Positions 22,481 to 32,610 of a stretch of DNA of 64,000 nucleotides are shown here, piece by piece. Made by a program: the position numbers and the translations under genes. Each line of letters starts with the position of its first letter. Within the stretch, counting starts at the first letter, position 1. Below the pieces are notes generated by a model, which did no database searches, was not told the DNA's origin, and saw only the letters and a program-made list of their open reading frames with translations. The stretch comes from Sabellastarte sp. h YS-2021 (taxonomy: Eukaryota > Annelida > Polychaeta > Sabellida > Sabellidae): the NCBI GenBank assembly GCA_964017235.1, contig OZ024930.1, positions 30,012,614 to 30,076,613 on the forward strand. Reading direction: 5' to 3'.

Positions 22481-23910
22481 GGTTTACCTGCTCAGTTAGT
22501 GTTTGTAGGTATTTATCTCTCTTATTGATGTGAACAGCATATGTGTGAAACATATTTTTAAAAGGTACAATTTCAATGACCAGGCTGAGAACTTGAGAGC
22601 TAGATCTTCAGCTCCAAAGAACAAAAGTCTAACTACTAGCCCACCGATACCACCACTATTCCATGATACCCTACACATAATGTACTAACTGATCAATGAT
22701 TAAGTATTCTGTCAATACTGTACTGCCTTTTTAATAATTAAGATGTAAATCAGCATCCTATGTAATCATTTATTACTATATAATTTGGCTTACAATGTTC
22801 ATTCCTGGAATTCCACGACAATTAGGTGAGGTTATATTTATAATTAATGACACTGTACTCCTTCTTTGTATTATAATTAATATGTGACACAAATATACAG
22901 GGACGTCTCCAGCAACAGAAAGCGGAAAATTCTAATATGTATACCAGAGTACATGCTTAACCCAAATTATCAAAGCAGAAGTAATTTACTGTAAGAAAGT
23001 ATAAAAATCTAACTCTGGTAGGGTAATTAAAGAGTTAAACTAATAATAAATTCTCCAGACCCCAATGTGGGTAAGTAGGGGTAAAGCATATGGCAATGGA
23101 ATCCACCAGGTTGCAGTTAAAGATGGGTAATTCTGGAATTTAGACTACTGCAAAGAGTATAACATGTGGGAATACATTTCTGGTATAAATTACTGTATAT
23201 CAATGCATGTTACACTTCACTGTTAAATTAACCCCAAGACTTGCAGTTATTTCTCTTTTCTTCAGTCTATTGATTCTGCATTTTTTGTGCTACATAAACG
23301 ACTAATCCGTGAAAACTCCATTTATCGCCCAATAAAATTTTACAACCCCAAAGCTACATCATCTATTGTTTTGGATGTATACTGTTTTCATTGGTTTCCT
23401 GTGGAATAAAAGGTTGCATTTTCATTGTAACATTTACCCAGGGAAATCCTCTAAATTCCACTTCTGCAGACATTTAATCTGAAAGCCTGTAAATAACTCA
23501 TAAGTATTCATTTAGGAGCATCCTCTCTTGCACTATTTTTTCCCATCGGTTAGATCAGATTACTGCTTTGCATCACAATTCAACATAACTAAAGATAATG
23601 TCTCACTTCTCCGGTTTTAGTATATATATATATGTAATAACCTTTTTGCACACCTGCAAAATCTGAGGAAATAAGCGTTAAAACAAACATTAATCTTAAT
23701 GTACTAAATATTCCTTTAGCTGTACCTTGTTAGAAAGCTACTTCATTGCAAATACTTTACACACTGAAATACTATTGCCAAAACAATAAAGGTCACATTT
23801 CACAAATTATTTTTAAAGAAAGACATACATAGAAGTAGGAAATGGAAGGAAGGAAAGTTGGTCATTTTATTATAATTATCTTTGAAAACACATCAAACGT
23901 TGTTGACAAG
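22481..23910. other. Gene-free stretch, nothing recognised
   Basis: AT-rich with only a short TA run near 23623. No supported feature. Confidence 0.5.
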
Positions 23911-23914
23911 AAAA

Positions 23915-24060
23915 ATTTTAGTGATCTTCGGGTATCGGCCATTGAGGCTAAGTGGGTAATATGTTTCCATCGCAGGTACGGACAGATACATAATGGCTCA
24001 GATAACCACTTAAAATGGCGGTCCTGTGTCATTGGATTCTATCCATAGTGCTAGGCTAAA
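23915..24060 (+). mobile_element. 5S-SINE fragment (tail half)
   Basis: 'tcggccattgaggctaagtg' is a decayed 5S-like segment. 'ggacagatacataatggctc' and 'ataaccacttaaaatggcgg' match the body of the SINE at 14938-15085. Confidence 0.5.
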
Positions 24061-24306
24061 GAACCCCGGAGACATTGATAGTCATCCAAGAGTCTCTCAG
24101 TAAAGGGGAATATCAGTCACTGGAGAACTTGGGCTGTACTTGTGCAATTGCAATAGGTCAAAGTGTTCTGTAGTAAAGGTGATATTGTTTATAAATGTAC
24201 ATGACAACGCAGTTACAAAGTAGTTCAAAATCTAATAACTTGCAGGATGTAAAACAAGACTTTTTTCTTTGGTTTATTTTTATTCTTGTATTTTAATATT
24301 ACGTCA

Positions 24307-24535
24307 GGGGCCACGGTGGCACAGTGGTAACACACTCACCTCCCACCCCTGAGGTTGGTGGTTCAAACCCTAGATCTTATGTGGGAAAGTTGGTAGTTTC
24401 TTACCCCTGGTCAGCAGTTTACAGTATAGAAACTTGACCAACTATATATACTGGTTTCCTCTACCCACATGACTACCCATCATGATATGACCTGCACAGT
24501 GTTGAAAGTGACATAAAACCCCAAATAAATAAATT
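24307..24535 (+). mobile_element. tRNA-derived SINE, full-length-looking copy
   Basis: The head 'ggtggcacagtggtaacac' fits a tRNA A box. 'ggtggttcaaaccctag' fits a B box (GGTTCAAACCC). The two are spaced as in tRNAs, giving an internal polymerase III promoter. A tRNA-unrelated body follows ('gtgggaaagttggtagtt', 'accttgac-caact', 'atgatatgacctgcacagtg') and ends in an AAATAAATAAATT tail. There is no ORF. It belongs to the same family as 18765, 35375, 49934 and 51669. Confidence 0.85.
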
Positions 24536-25679
24536 AATTTTGTATTGTGTTTGTTTTTTGTTTATACACAAGCATGAAATGAAAGTCAATTTTAAACCTT
24601 GTCCCAAATCTGTCACAGCATATTAATCGACAAATGGTTGTTATCGGCAAAACTTATACATTTCCATGTTCATAGACTTGCCAGTCAGATATGTTAAATA
24701 AAAAACCTAGCATAGTCTGAGTGACCACTCAAATATATATAACAAATGAATGTAAGTTCAGATCCTAGTTCTGTGCCGATTTAGGGGGCTGATTTCAAGC
24801 AGAAATTAACTATATAATTACACATTTTCGATTGTTTAAATGTACCATAATATAAGTACACTTCCATGGTGAGTTAGGACCAATGCATACATTTCAATGC
24901 AGTTCCTGTGAATTCCAGATACACATCTCTAGCTAAAGTTTAAACTGTCTAAGTCTGTCCATTTTTCTGAAATCCCTCATAGGAGCTGAAAATGCTGAAG
25001 GGAGTATAATGCTTGTAAACTAGCTTAATATCTTATACCTGGGGAACGGTGGATCCATACATTTTATTATTTTTACATCACTTTTGTACCAAAGCAAAAT
25101 AGTTACTCATCCAGTGTGTTGCAAAAATGAGATAGATATTCTAGTTATATATTTATAATGGTTCCAATTTATTTTTCTCCGTATTTCTTTATCTCTTACA
25201 TTATCTTGTCTTGGCAAAAAGATTACAGTACACAAACTACACCCAAAAACAAAGGGCAGGTATCAAATGTTGTTTATTGGATTATAATGAGCATAAGTGA
25301 AAATATCAAAGGACAAATACTGTGTTACTCACAACAGTTATAAGCACTTTGATCATAAAAATGTGACTTTTTAAAATATATTCACACAGTAAGATGGGTG
25401 TACTGGATTATACTTGACTAAATTAAGAGTTACAATCAAACAAAAACAAACAATATAAATATATCAAACAATAGCATGCATGCATAAAACTTCCATATTT
25501 TTCTGTTGGGACATCTTTGTGTCTACATTACATTTGTTTTAGATGACTAAAAGAAAATTGTTAGCATTAGCTATCCTTCTGGCTGTCCTAACTGCACCTC
25601 AAGACTTTGTGTCTGCCCCATCATGACTTTAGTCTTATGGAATAATGAATGGCCATTATGAGAACTAACTAGACCTAGC
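24536..25679. other. Gene-free stretch, nothing recognised
   Basis: AT-rich, no supported feature. Confidence 0.5.
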
Positions 25680-25697
25680 GCATCGGAGAACCGATGC
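25680..25697. repeat. 7-bp-stem hairpin at the left edge of the tandem-repeat element
   Basis: GCATCGG-AGAA-CCGATGC, a perfect stem with a 4-nt loop. It ends one base before the left inverted terminus at 25699. Confidence 0.7.
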
Positions 25698-25737
25698 AAA
25701 TTGTATCCACCGTAAAGACAATGCACCAAAACCTCTA

Positions 25738-27400
25738 GGACCAATAATAAGCGAGTTATAAGCACTTTTAAGTTTGGCTGTACTCATTTGACCTTCAAGG
25801 AGGGGCTCAAGGTCAAATCCGACCTCACCAGAAGATTCCCAGAACATGATTTCCTATATGTTGGTTTACTATCCCAAACATCTAGGACCAATAATAAGCG
25901 AGTTATAAGCACTTTTTAGTTTGGCTGTCCTCACACTTGACCTTCAAGGAGGGGCCCAAGGTCAAATCCGACCACACCAGAAGATTCCCAGCCCATGATT
26001 TTCTATATGCTGGTTTACCATGCCAAACCTCTAGGACCAACAATAAGCGAGTTATAAGCACTTTTAAGTTTGGCTGTCCTCGTTTGACCTTGAAGAAGGG
26101 GCCCAAGATCAAATCCGACCATGACAGAACATTCCCCGCCCATGATTTCCTATATGTTGGTTTACCGTCCCAAACCTCTAGGACCAATAATAAGCGAGTT
26201 ATAAGCACTTTTAAGTTTGGTTGTCCTCGTTGGACCTTGAATGAGGGGCCCAAAGTCAAATCCGACCACACCAGAAGAATCCCAGCCCATGATTTCCTAT
26301 AGGTTGGTTTACCATCCCAAACCTCTAGGACCAATAATAAGCGAGTTATAGGCACTTTAACCTTTGGCTATCCTCGTTTGACCTTGAAGGAGGGGCCCAA
26401 GGTCAAATCCGACCACGCAAGAAGATTCCCAGCCCATGATTTCCTACAGGTTGGTTTACCATCCCAAACCTCTAGGACCAATAATAAGCGAGTTATAAGC
26501 ACTTTTAGGTTTGGCTGTAATCATTTGACCTTGAAGGAGGGGCCCAAGGTCAAATCCGACCACACCAGAAGATTCCCAGCCTATGATTTCCTATATGTTG
26601 GTTTACCATCCCAAACCTCTAAGACCAATAATAAGCGAGTTATAAGCACTTTTATGTTTGGCTATCCTCGTTTGACCTTGAAGGAGGGGCCCAAGGTCAA
26701 ATCCGACCACACCAGAAGATTCCCAGTGCATGATTTCCTGTATGTTGGTTTACCATCCCAAACCTCTAGGACCAATAATAAGCGAGTTATAAGCACTTTT
26801 AAGTTTGGCTGTCCCCGTTTGACCTTGAAGGAGGGGCCCAAGGTCAAATCCGAACATGCCAGAAGATTCCCAGCCCATGATTTCCTATAGGTTGGTTTAC
26901 CATCCCAAACCTCTAGGACCAATAATAAGCGAGTTATAGGCACTTTTACCTTTGGCTATCCTCGTTTGACCTTGAAGGAGGGGCCCAAGGTCAAATCCGA
27001 CCACACCAGAAGATTCCCAGCCCATGATTTCCTATATGCTGGTTTACTATCCCAAACCTCTAGGACCAATAATAAGCGAGTTATAAGCACTTTTAAGTTT
27101 GGCTGTCCTCGTTTGACCTTGAAGGAGGGGCCCAAGGTCAAATCCAACCACGCCAGAAGATTCCCAGCCCATGATTTCCTATATGTTGGTTTACCATCCC
27201 AAACCTCTAGGATCGATAATAAGCGAGTTATAAGCACTTTTAAGTTCTGCTATCCTCGTTTGACCTTGAAGGAGGGGTCCAAGGTCAAATCTGACCACAT
27301 CAGAAGATTCGCAGCACATGATTTCCTATAGGTTGGCTTCACATTGCAAACCTCTAGGACCAATAATAAGGGAGAATATAGGCACTTTTAAAGTCCGCTA
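25738..27400 (+). repeat. 147-bp tandem repeat array, about 12 units
   Basis: The motif CCAATAATAAGCGAGTTATA starts at 25741, 25888, 26037, 26184, 26331, 26478, 26625, 26772, 26919, 27066, (diverged) 27213 and 27360. All steps are 147 bp except one of 149. Units differ by scattered substitutions, and the outermost are the most diverged. Since 147 is a multiple of 3, long frames of 49-residue repeats run on both strands, broken where CTATAT is CTATAG. This is a period effect, not evidence of coding. Each unit has opposed TTGACCTTG and CAAGGTCAA arms 11 bp apart. Confidence 0.95.
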
Positions 27401-27757
27401 TGTGGGTTACTTCGGCACTCCGTGGATGACCTTGAATTAGGAGCTTCAAGGTCAAATGTGTGCAAGGTTGTAGAGGACATGAAAATGTGTCATACATATC
27501 ACCTATGAAGAGATTCAACCTTCTACCTATGAGTAACAGCCAGTAGAAAAATGTAGATTATTTTCAAAGAAATGCCCGTGGCGGCCATCTTGTTTTTCAG
27601 AATGAGGCTATTTTCCTTCCCAGAGAAGCTTACCCCCCAATGAAGATATCCTGCAAATTTGGTGAACCTAGCTGCTGTTATTTTCCTCTTAGAGCGTTAA
27701 CGCCGAAAATCTCTCTACGCGCGGCGGCGGCGGCGGCGTAGCGGACGCTAAACCAAA

Positions 27758-27785
27758 GTATCCACCGGATGCTTCCGGTGGATAC
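27758..27785. repeat. 12-bp-stem GC-rich hairpin, probable 3' terminus
   Basis: GTATCCACCGGA-TGCT-TCCGGTGGATAC is a perfect stem with a 4-nt loop. It lies just after a (CGG)n run and overlaps the right terminal repeat. Confidence 0.85.
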
Positions 27786-27789
27786 AATT

Positions 27790-28142
27790 ATCTTCCCCTC
27801 TGATGTGCCAAGACTGCAGCTCAGTGATTTTAGAAGACAAATTGAGACCACAGCATGTCACAGTGTAATTTCAATTTTATCAGTTGGTTTTACTGTCCTG
27901 GTTGGATGACCATCCCCGGATGTTTTTCATTTTAGCCCTGAGCACTTTGAAATGTTCCAAACCAGCATGCTATAAATACCCAATGGGGCTGTTTTGGGCT
28001 GGCGAGGGTAAAATTTCTATGTTTATGTAATACTTTGTGAACATGGTGTTGCTATTGCTTGGATTGGGAACTTGGTAACATGTCTCAATATTTCTATTAA
28101 AATGAAACAGTCCCTTCAAAATCTAGCCAATGGGGAGGGCTG

Positions 28143-28174
<32 letters not shown>

Positions 28175-28980
28175 CAGTTACGATTTGTAAGCTTTAAGTA
28201 GTGGTTGGACAATAACTGTGCTACTCTCTGGCTACTATCACTTAGCATAATTACAGCCTTAGAAAATGTGACTAAGCTGTATTTTGTGTGAAATACAGTT
28301 ATAACTTGCTGACTACTTTACTCAAAGAAACCCACCCTAGCTTACAGCTAGTGCAAATTAGAACTTGGCTTTTAAAGGAAACAAAATTACTCCGCTGATC
28401 TATATATACAATGTTCAGGTTTGACCTACAAAATGGATGCATCATTGACCTTAAAATTCCCTAACTTAAGGTGACCTTATCAGTTTTATTCTTTATTCTC
28501 CAGGACATTTTATTTGCTTCAAACATTGTGTTGTGTATTCCAAAACATCATTTAGCTGTAAATACTTATAAGGCAGACAATACACCCATGTAGATATTAC
28601 ATGTGGTGTGGCTTTGGGGGATGATAGGGACTATGATGGCACAGCTTAAAATGAGAAAACCCTCATCACTTGCATCCACTTTCCACCCACTTTGCTGAAC
28701 AGCTCATAATCCTATCAGCTTGGCACAATATAGACAATACTAATCTATATCTATGGTACAGTAAAAACAAAGACGGAAGCACAGTTTTATGACACAAGTT
28801 TTTCGTAGATAAGGTATCATCTGCCTAATTCTCTAAGAATTCTTGTTGGCTTTAGACAAATTTATGTATGTGTACTTTTTTTTCTTCTTCTTTTAAACTA
28901 AGATAGCAATATCTTTCCTGGTTAGCTTACTTTTAAACAGATTGAATAATGCATATATATATTATACGAGGTAATGCAAA
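27790..28980. other. Gene-free stretch with a TA microsatellite
   Basis: A (TA)n run lies at about 28143-28169. No gene or element recognised otherwise. Confidence 0.5.
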
Positions 28981-28984
28981 AGAA

Positions 28985-29135
28985 ACTTGAAACCTCCACC
29001 AGGGTGTGTTCCTGAAAATGCAAGATTTTGATCCTATTCTGTCCCAGAATGTTGTTGTCTTCCTGTTGTCTTCCTTTTGCTAGCCACTACCAACATAAAA
29101 ATCATGAAGGTCCAGTCACTACTTTTGGAGTAATA
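28985..29135 (+). repeat. Dispersed repeat of the CTCC..GGAGGT family, partial
   Basis: 'aacctccaccagggtgtgtt' followed by 'aaaatgcaagattttgatcc' and 'actacttttggagtaatatc' fits the family's left part. The right terminus is absent. Confidence 0.4.
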
Positions 29136-29172
29136 TCAACCAGAAGCCACATACCTTCTGAGATATGGTGTA

Positions 29173-29607
29173 CCATTCACACTACAGGATGTATAACCTG
29201 CGGTTATAGGTGTTGGCTGAAAAGCCCCCTGTCCTTCAACTACCGTCCAAGGTTCTTATGCAAACTTGTGATACAGTGACGAAACATCCATTTACTTCCA
29301 ATATCCTTATGTTAAACTGAAAGATGACCGAGTCACAACCTTATATACACTGTGGACTACACGTTTAGTTACCATAGCAAGAAATTCATCTGCGCATGCT
29401 CACATTCGTCTGGGAATGCCCATGGTATAAATTTCAGAGGCAGAAATTTTAAACCTTTTGAAACTTCCTTAGGACGTGCAAGGGGTAAGTGGACTTTTCA
29501 CCACTGTGTCACAAGGTCGTATATGAACCTCGGACGGTCGTTGAAGGACAGGGGCATTTCACCCAATGCCTGTAACCGCGATTGATACCGCCTGTAGTGT
29601 GAACGGG
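29173..29607. mobile_element. MITE with TTCACACTACAGG ends
   Basis: The left end CCATTCACACTACAGG, continuing to 'cctgcggttatagg', is mirrored by 'cctgtaaccgcg' and CCTGTAGTGTGAACGG at the right, giving about 40 bp of imperfect TIR. The interior matches the decayed copy at 18300-18612. Frames inside it (for example 29352-29585) are stop-broken in the other copy, so they are not genes. Confidence 0.75.
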
Positions 29608-29969
29608 GTGTTAGACTTTTAGTCATATTTTTAGTCTTATCTTTTAGATCGTAGTGCAATCAGAGATAAATTGGTCTCACCTCATTTTACCAACTTCTGT
29701 TTTTGAAAGAATCACTCATAGCAGGGCTGCTATTAATGGAACTCATGCATGTAGAATAGCAGTATAAGACAAGCAGTATTATCAATATAATCCTCCATAC
29801 ATTTCTTTCCATAAAAATATGCCAAAAATTCTTGTAAGATCACTTTTTATATCCTAAAACACATTAAAGTCTGCATTGTAAGTTATTTTATCATATTAGA
29901 ACTGTGTTAATCTCTGTTTCCATTGTCAAGTCAAAGCTCTAAATAAGAACAAGCATGGACATCTTCACC

Positions 29970-30435
29970 TACCGTATTTATCTGTATTAACGCCCCCTCC
30001 CTATTAGTCCCCCCCCCTTCCTGTCTACCTTTACAAAGTTTGTATTTTGGAGTTTTACATCCCTCTCAACAGCCAGTACCTTTGCGATTCCGGGATTCTG
30101 AAAAAAGATGTGTTTTAGTACTTCCCCAATCGAATACCGCTTACGAGAAAAATAAAGAAAGTCACAACAAGGCAAAGCAATTATGATCACAAATGCAATA
30201 AAATCTGCAAAAATACGAGATAAACTTTATAATTTCTTCAAATTTAAGCTTTGTTTCCAATATTTTAAGCTCTCTCACCATTATACATGCTGGAAAGCGA
30301 GATCAAGGCTGTAAGTGTCCATCATTACCCATTGCCACTAGACTCAAGAGTTGATTATTTTATAGGTAATAGTCGCCCCCCCCCCCTTTTGAAAAATGCA
30401 TCGCCCCCGGGGCGTTTATACAAATAAATACGGTA
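29970..30435. mobile_element. MITE with TACCGTATTTAT..AACGCCCC ends
   Basis: TACCGTATTTATCTGTATTA at 29970 is mirrored by the reverse complement of 30408-30435 with few mismatches, then GCCCCC on both sides. The 466-bp unit has C-runs just inside each end and no ORF. The target duplication may be limited to the terminal TA. Confidence 0.8.
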
Positions 30436-32475
30436 CTTTCTTTCTTTCATTCAGTGTGTCACATGCCAATCTAAGGCTCTGATTTGTAAGATATCTTTTG
30501 TTTTTCATTGCATTGTATATTTATACTCAGTACAATATCTCCTGTTACTACAGGAGTAGAGCATTATTTGACCTATCTTAACTGCACAAATACAGATGAA
30601 GCTATAACATACATTCCCCTAACTGACAGATAGAGTCTCAGGAATGACCATTTAACAATATCCCCTGCACCGTTGGGTACAAATACGTTTTTGTATTTGT
30701 ATTTAAATACATCCAAAAGACATGTATTTGTATCTGTATTTGCCTGAAACTGGGGAAAGGACTCTAATGTCATTTTAAGTGGTCATTCAATCCGCTATGA
30801 ATCTGCCTGTATCTGGGTATTCAAAAAGCATATGTATGTGTTTGGAAATATAAGCCCATCAGGCTGTTGACGTTATGACCAGTACATATATATCTGTGAG
30901 TACATTATGCAACATAAAATTTTACGATGGATATTTTCCAAATAAAAAAAATAATGATAAAAACATTTCCAGCCTTAAGCAAGGCTATAGTCTTTTACAC
31001 TCAATGACAGCTTTCTAGAAACGGATTGATTCATCTGGTAGTGTGTGAACAGGACATAATCTCTCAACTTGGCAGAGAATAGAAATACTAACCTATATCT
31101 ATGGCACTGTTAAAGAAAAACTTGAGAGCAAAAGTACAATTTTATAACACAAATCTATCAAAGATAAGGTAGCACCTACCTACAATGCCAAGGATTCCTG
31201 TAGGCTTCAGTGAAAGTCAAACATTTGTTAATGTTTTTCTGGCATTTTCCACAGTTTGTTTTTGGTCCTAAATATTTTGTCCTCCATTGCATATCTCATA
31301 AAGATATTGTACAGAAAAGTCATTTCATTCAATTGGCAATACACTTTCTGTACAAGTATTTTACTGTGTAATCCAGAATCATAATTTTGTTAGCTATATA
31401 TACTATTATAAATATACATTGTGCATTTAAATATCCTTTTGTACATTCCTTTAGAGAAAATCTTTTTCTTAGAAGAACACTTTTCATTTCCCAATTGTTT
31501 TGCCTTTGGCATCGAATCTTTGCAAATGTAAAACCACAACATTATGGTAGAACATTAGGGCCAGCAGTCAAAAGCACGTGTTCTGAATGTCTATCAATAC
31601 AGCTGATTTGTTGTATTGCAAACTTGATTTGAACGATGTGCTTTAAAGTCGACTTGTCAAGCTATAAAGTTGATCAATAGCTTTTTTATAGTTTGAAACT
31701 GAAAATGCTTTTTGGTAACCTGGCTCTAATAGGTTTCCATACAAAACCACATTATGTGAGTCACTGGTATTCTTTGGTCACGATTTTAAGTATCATGAAG
31801 CTTCTCTAAGTTTTTATGAGCACATTTAAAAGTCCATTTTTTCTGCAAAAATTAAACGTAAATTTGTGTCTAGTATTAAATTCTAATGCAATCTAATCAA
31901 ATGAACACATTAATGTCGTTTGCGATCTCTCAGATAAATGTTTATATAGTTTTATAATGTCTTCAGATTTAAAGTTTGTCGTAATATTTTAAGCCTTTTT
32001 CCACAATTATATTCGCTAATTTTCAAGGTGACAGTTGCAAAGTACATAATTATCGCCCTTTACTACCAGACACTTGATTTTTATCCCAAATAGTCGCGTC
32101 CCCTAACCACTGACAGGAAAATTCGAGTGGTAATTATTCAAACTATTGCACCCATAATTTGGAGAGACTGATAGGTTATGAATACACTTAGGCCAATTCG
32201 TTATGTATCAATGTAGTTCGTTAGGGCTTTTTTTGCGAAGAATTGACTTTTAGTCCATTCTTGTCAGAAAAGAAATAGATAATAAAAGTAGTTATTGTAA
32301 CAGAAGTTTTTTTTCCCGTTCTACTTGCGCCCTTCCCCCAAGGTCAAAACTAGAACCTGAAACAGACTTGGTTGGCTCATAAAATAGCTGGCTATAAATT
32401 GTGGTGCAGAAAGTTTTTGGTACATTCCCAGTCACAATAATTGTTTGTCGAATGTCCCTAGTAAACTACAACATT
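30436..32475. other. Gene-free stretch, nothing well bounded
   Basis: Around 30850-30990 a decayed segment ends in 'agccttaagcaaggct', possibly the family at 13610. Otherwise nothing is recognised. Confidence 0.45.
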
Positions 32476-32479
32476 TGAT

Positions 32480-32610
32480 CAATAAATTTTGGGGGTTTAC
32501 TTCGCTTTCAACACTGTATTGGTGATATTAGAGGAAACCAGTACATACAGTTGATAAAGGTTCTCTGCTGTAAACTACCGACCATTGGTAAGCAACTACC
32601 ACCGACTACT
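32480..32610 (-). mobile_element. tRNA-derived SINE, headless copy (minus)
   Basis: The reverse complement contains the family body ('gtaagcaactacc' region, 'tgactgtatgtactggtttcctct', 'cagtgttgaaagcgaagtaaaccc'). The tRNA-like head is missing and the tail is short. Confidence 0.6.

Larger units (their letters stand above)
25699..27789 (+). mobile_element. HINE/pearl-like (non-autonomous Helentron-type) element
   Basis: The left terminus AATTGTATCCACCG (25699-25712) is exactly the reverse complement of the right terminus CGGTGGATACAATT (27776-27789). Between them, in order, lie a left flank of about 30 bp, twelve ~147-bp tandem units, a unique right flank (about 27400-27715), a CGG trinucleotide run (about 27721-27737) and a 12-bp-stem terminal hairpin (27758-27785). 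Known HINE and pearl elements have this plan: short inverted termini, a core of roughly 150-bp tandem repeats, a microsatellite and a 3' hairpin. There is no Rep/helicase ORF, so it would be mobilised in trans. The class assignment is inference from architecture; the structural elements themselves are directly visible. Confidence 0.7.

Noticed and set aside
25903-27331. Long frames on both strands encoding 49-residue repeats
   Set aside because: They arise because the 147-bp satellite unit is a multiple of three. Units with CTATAG put stops in the frame and nothing suggests selection on the protein.
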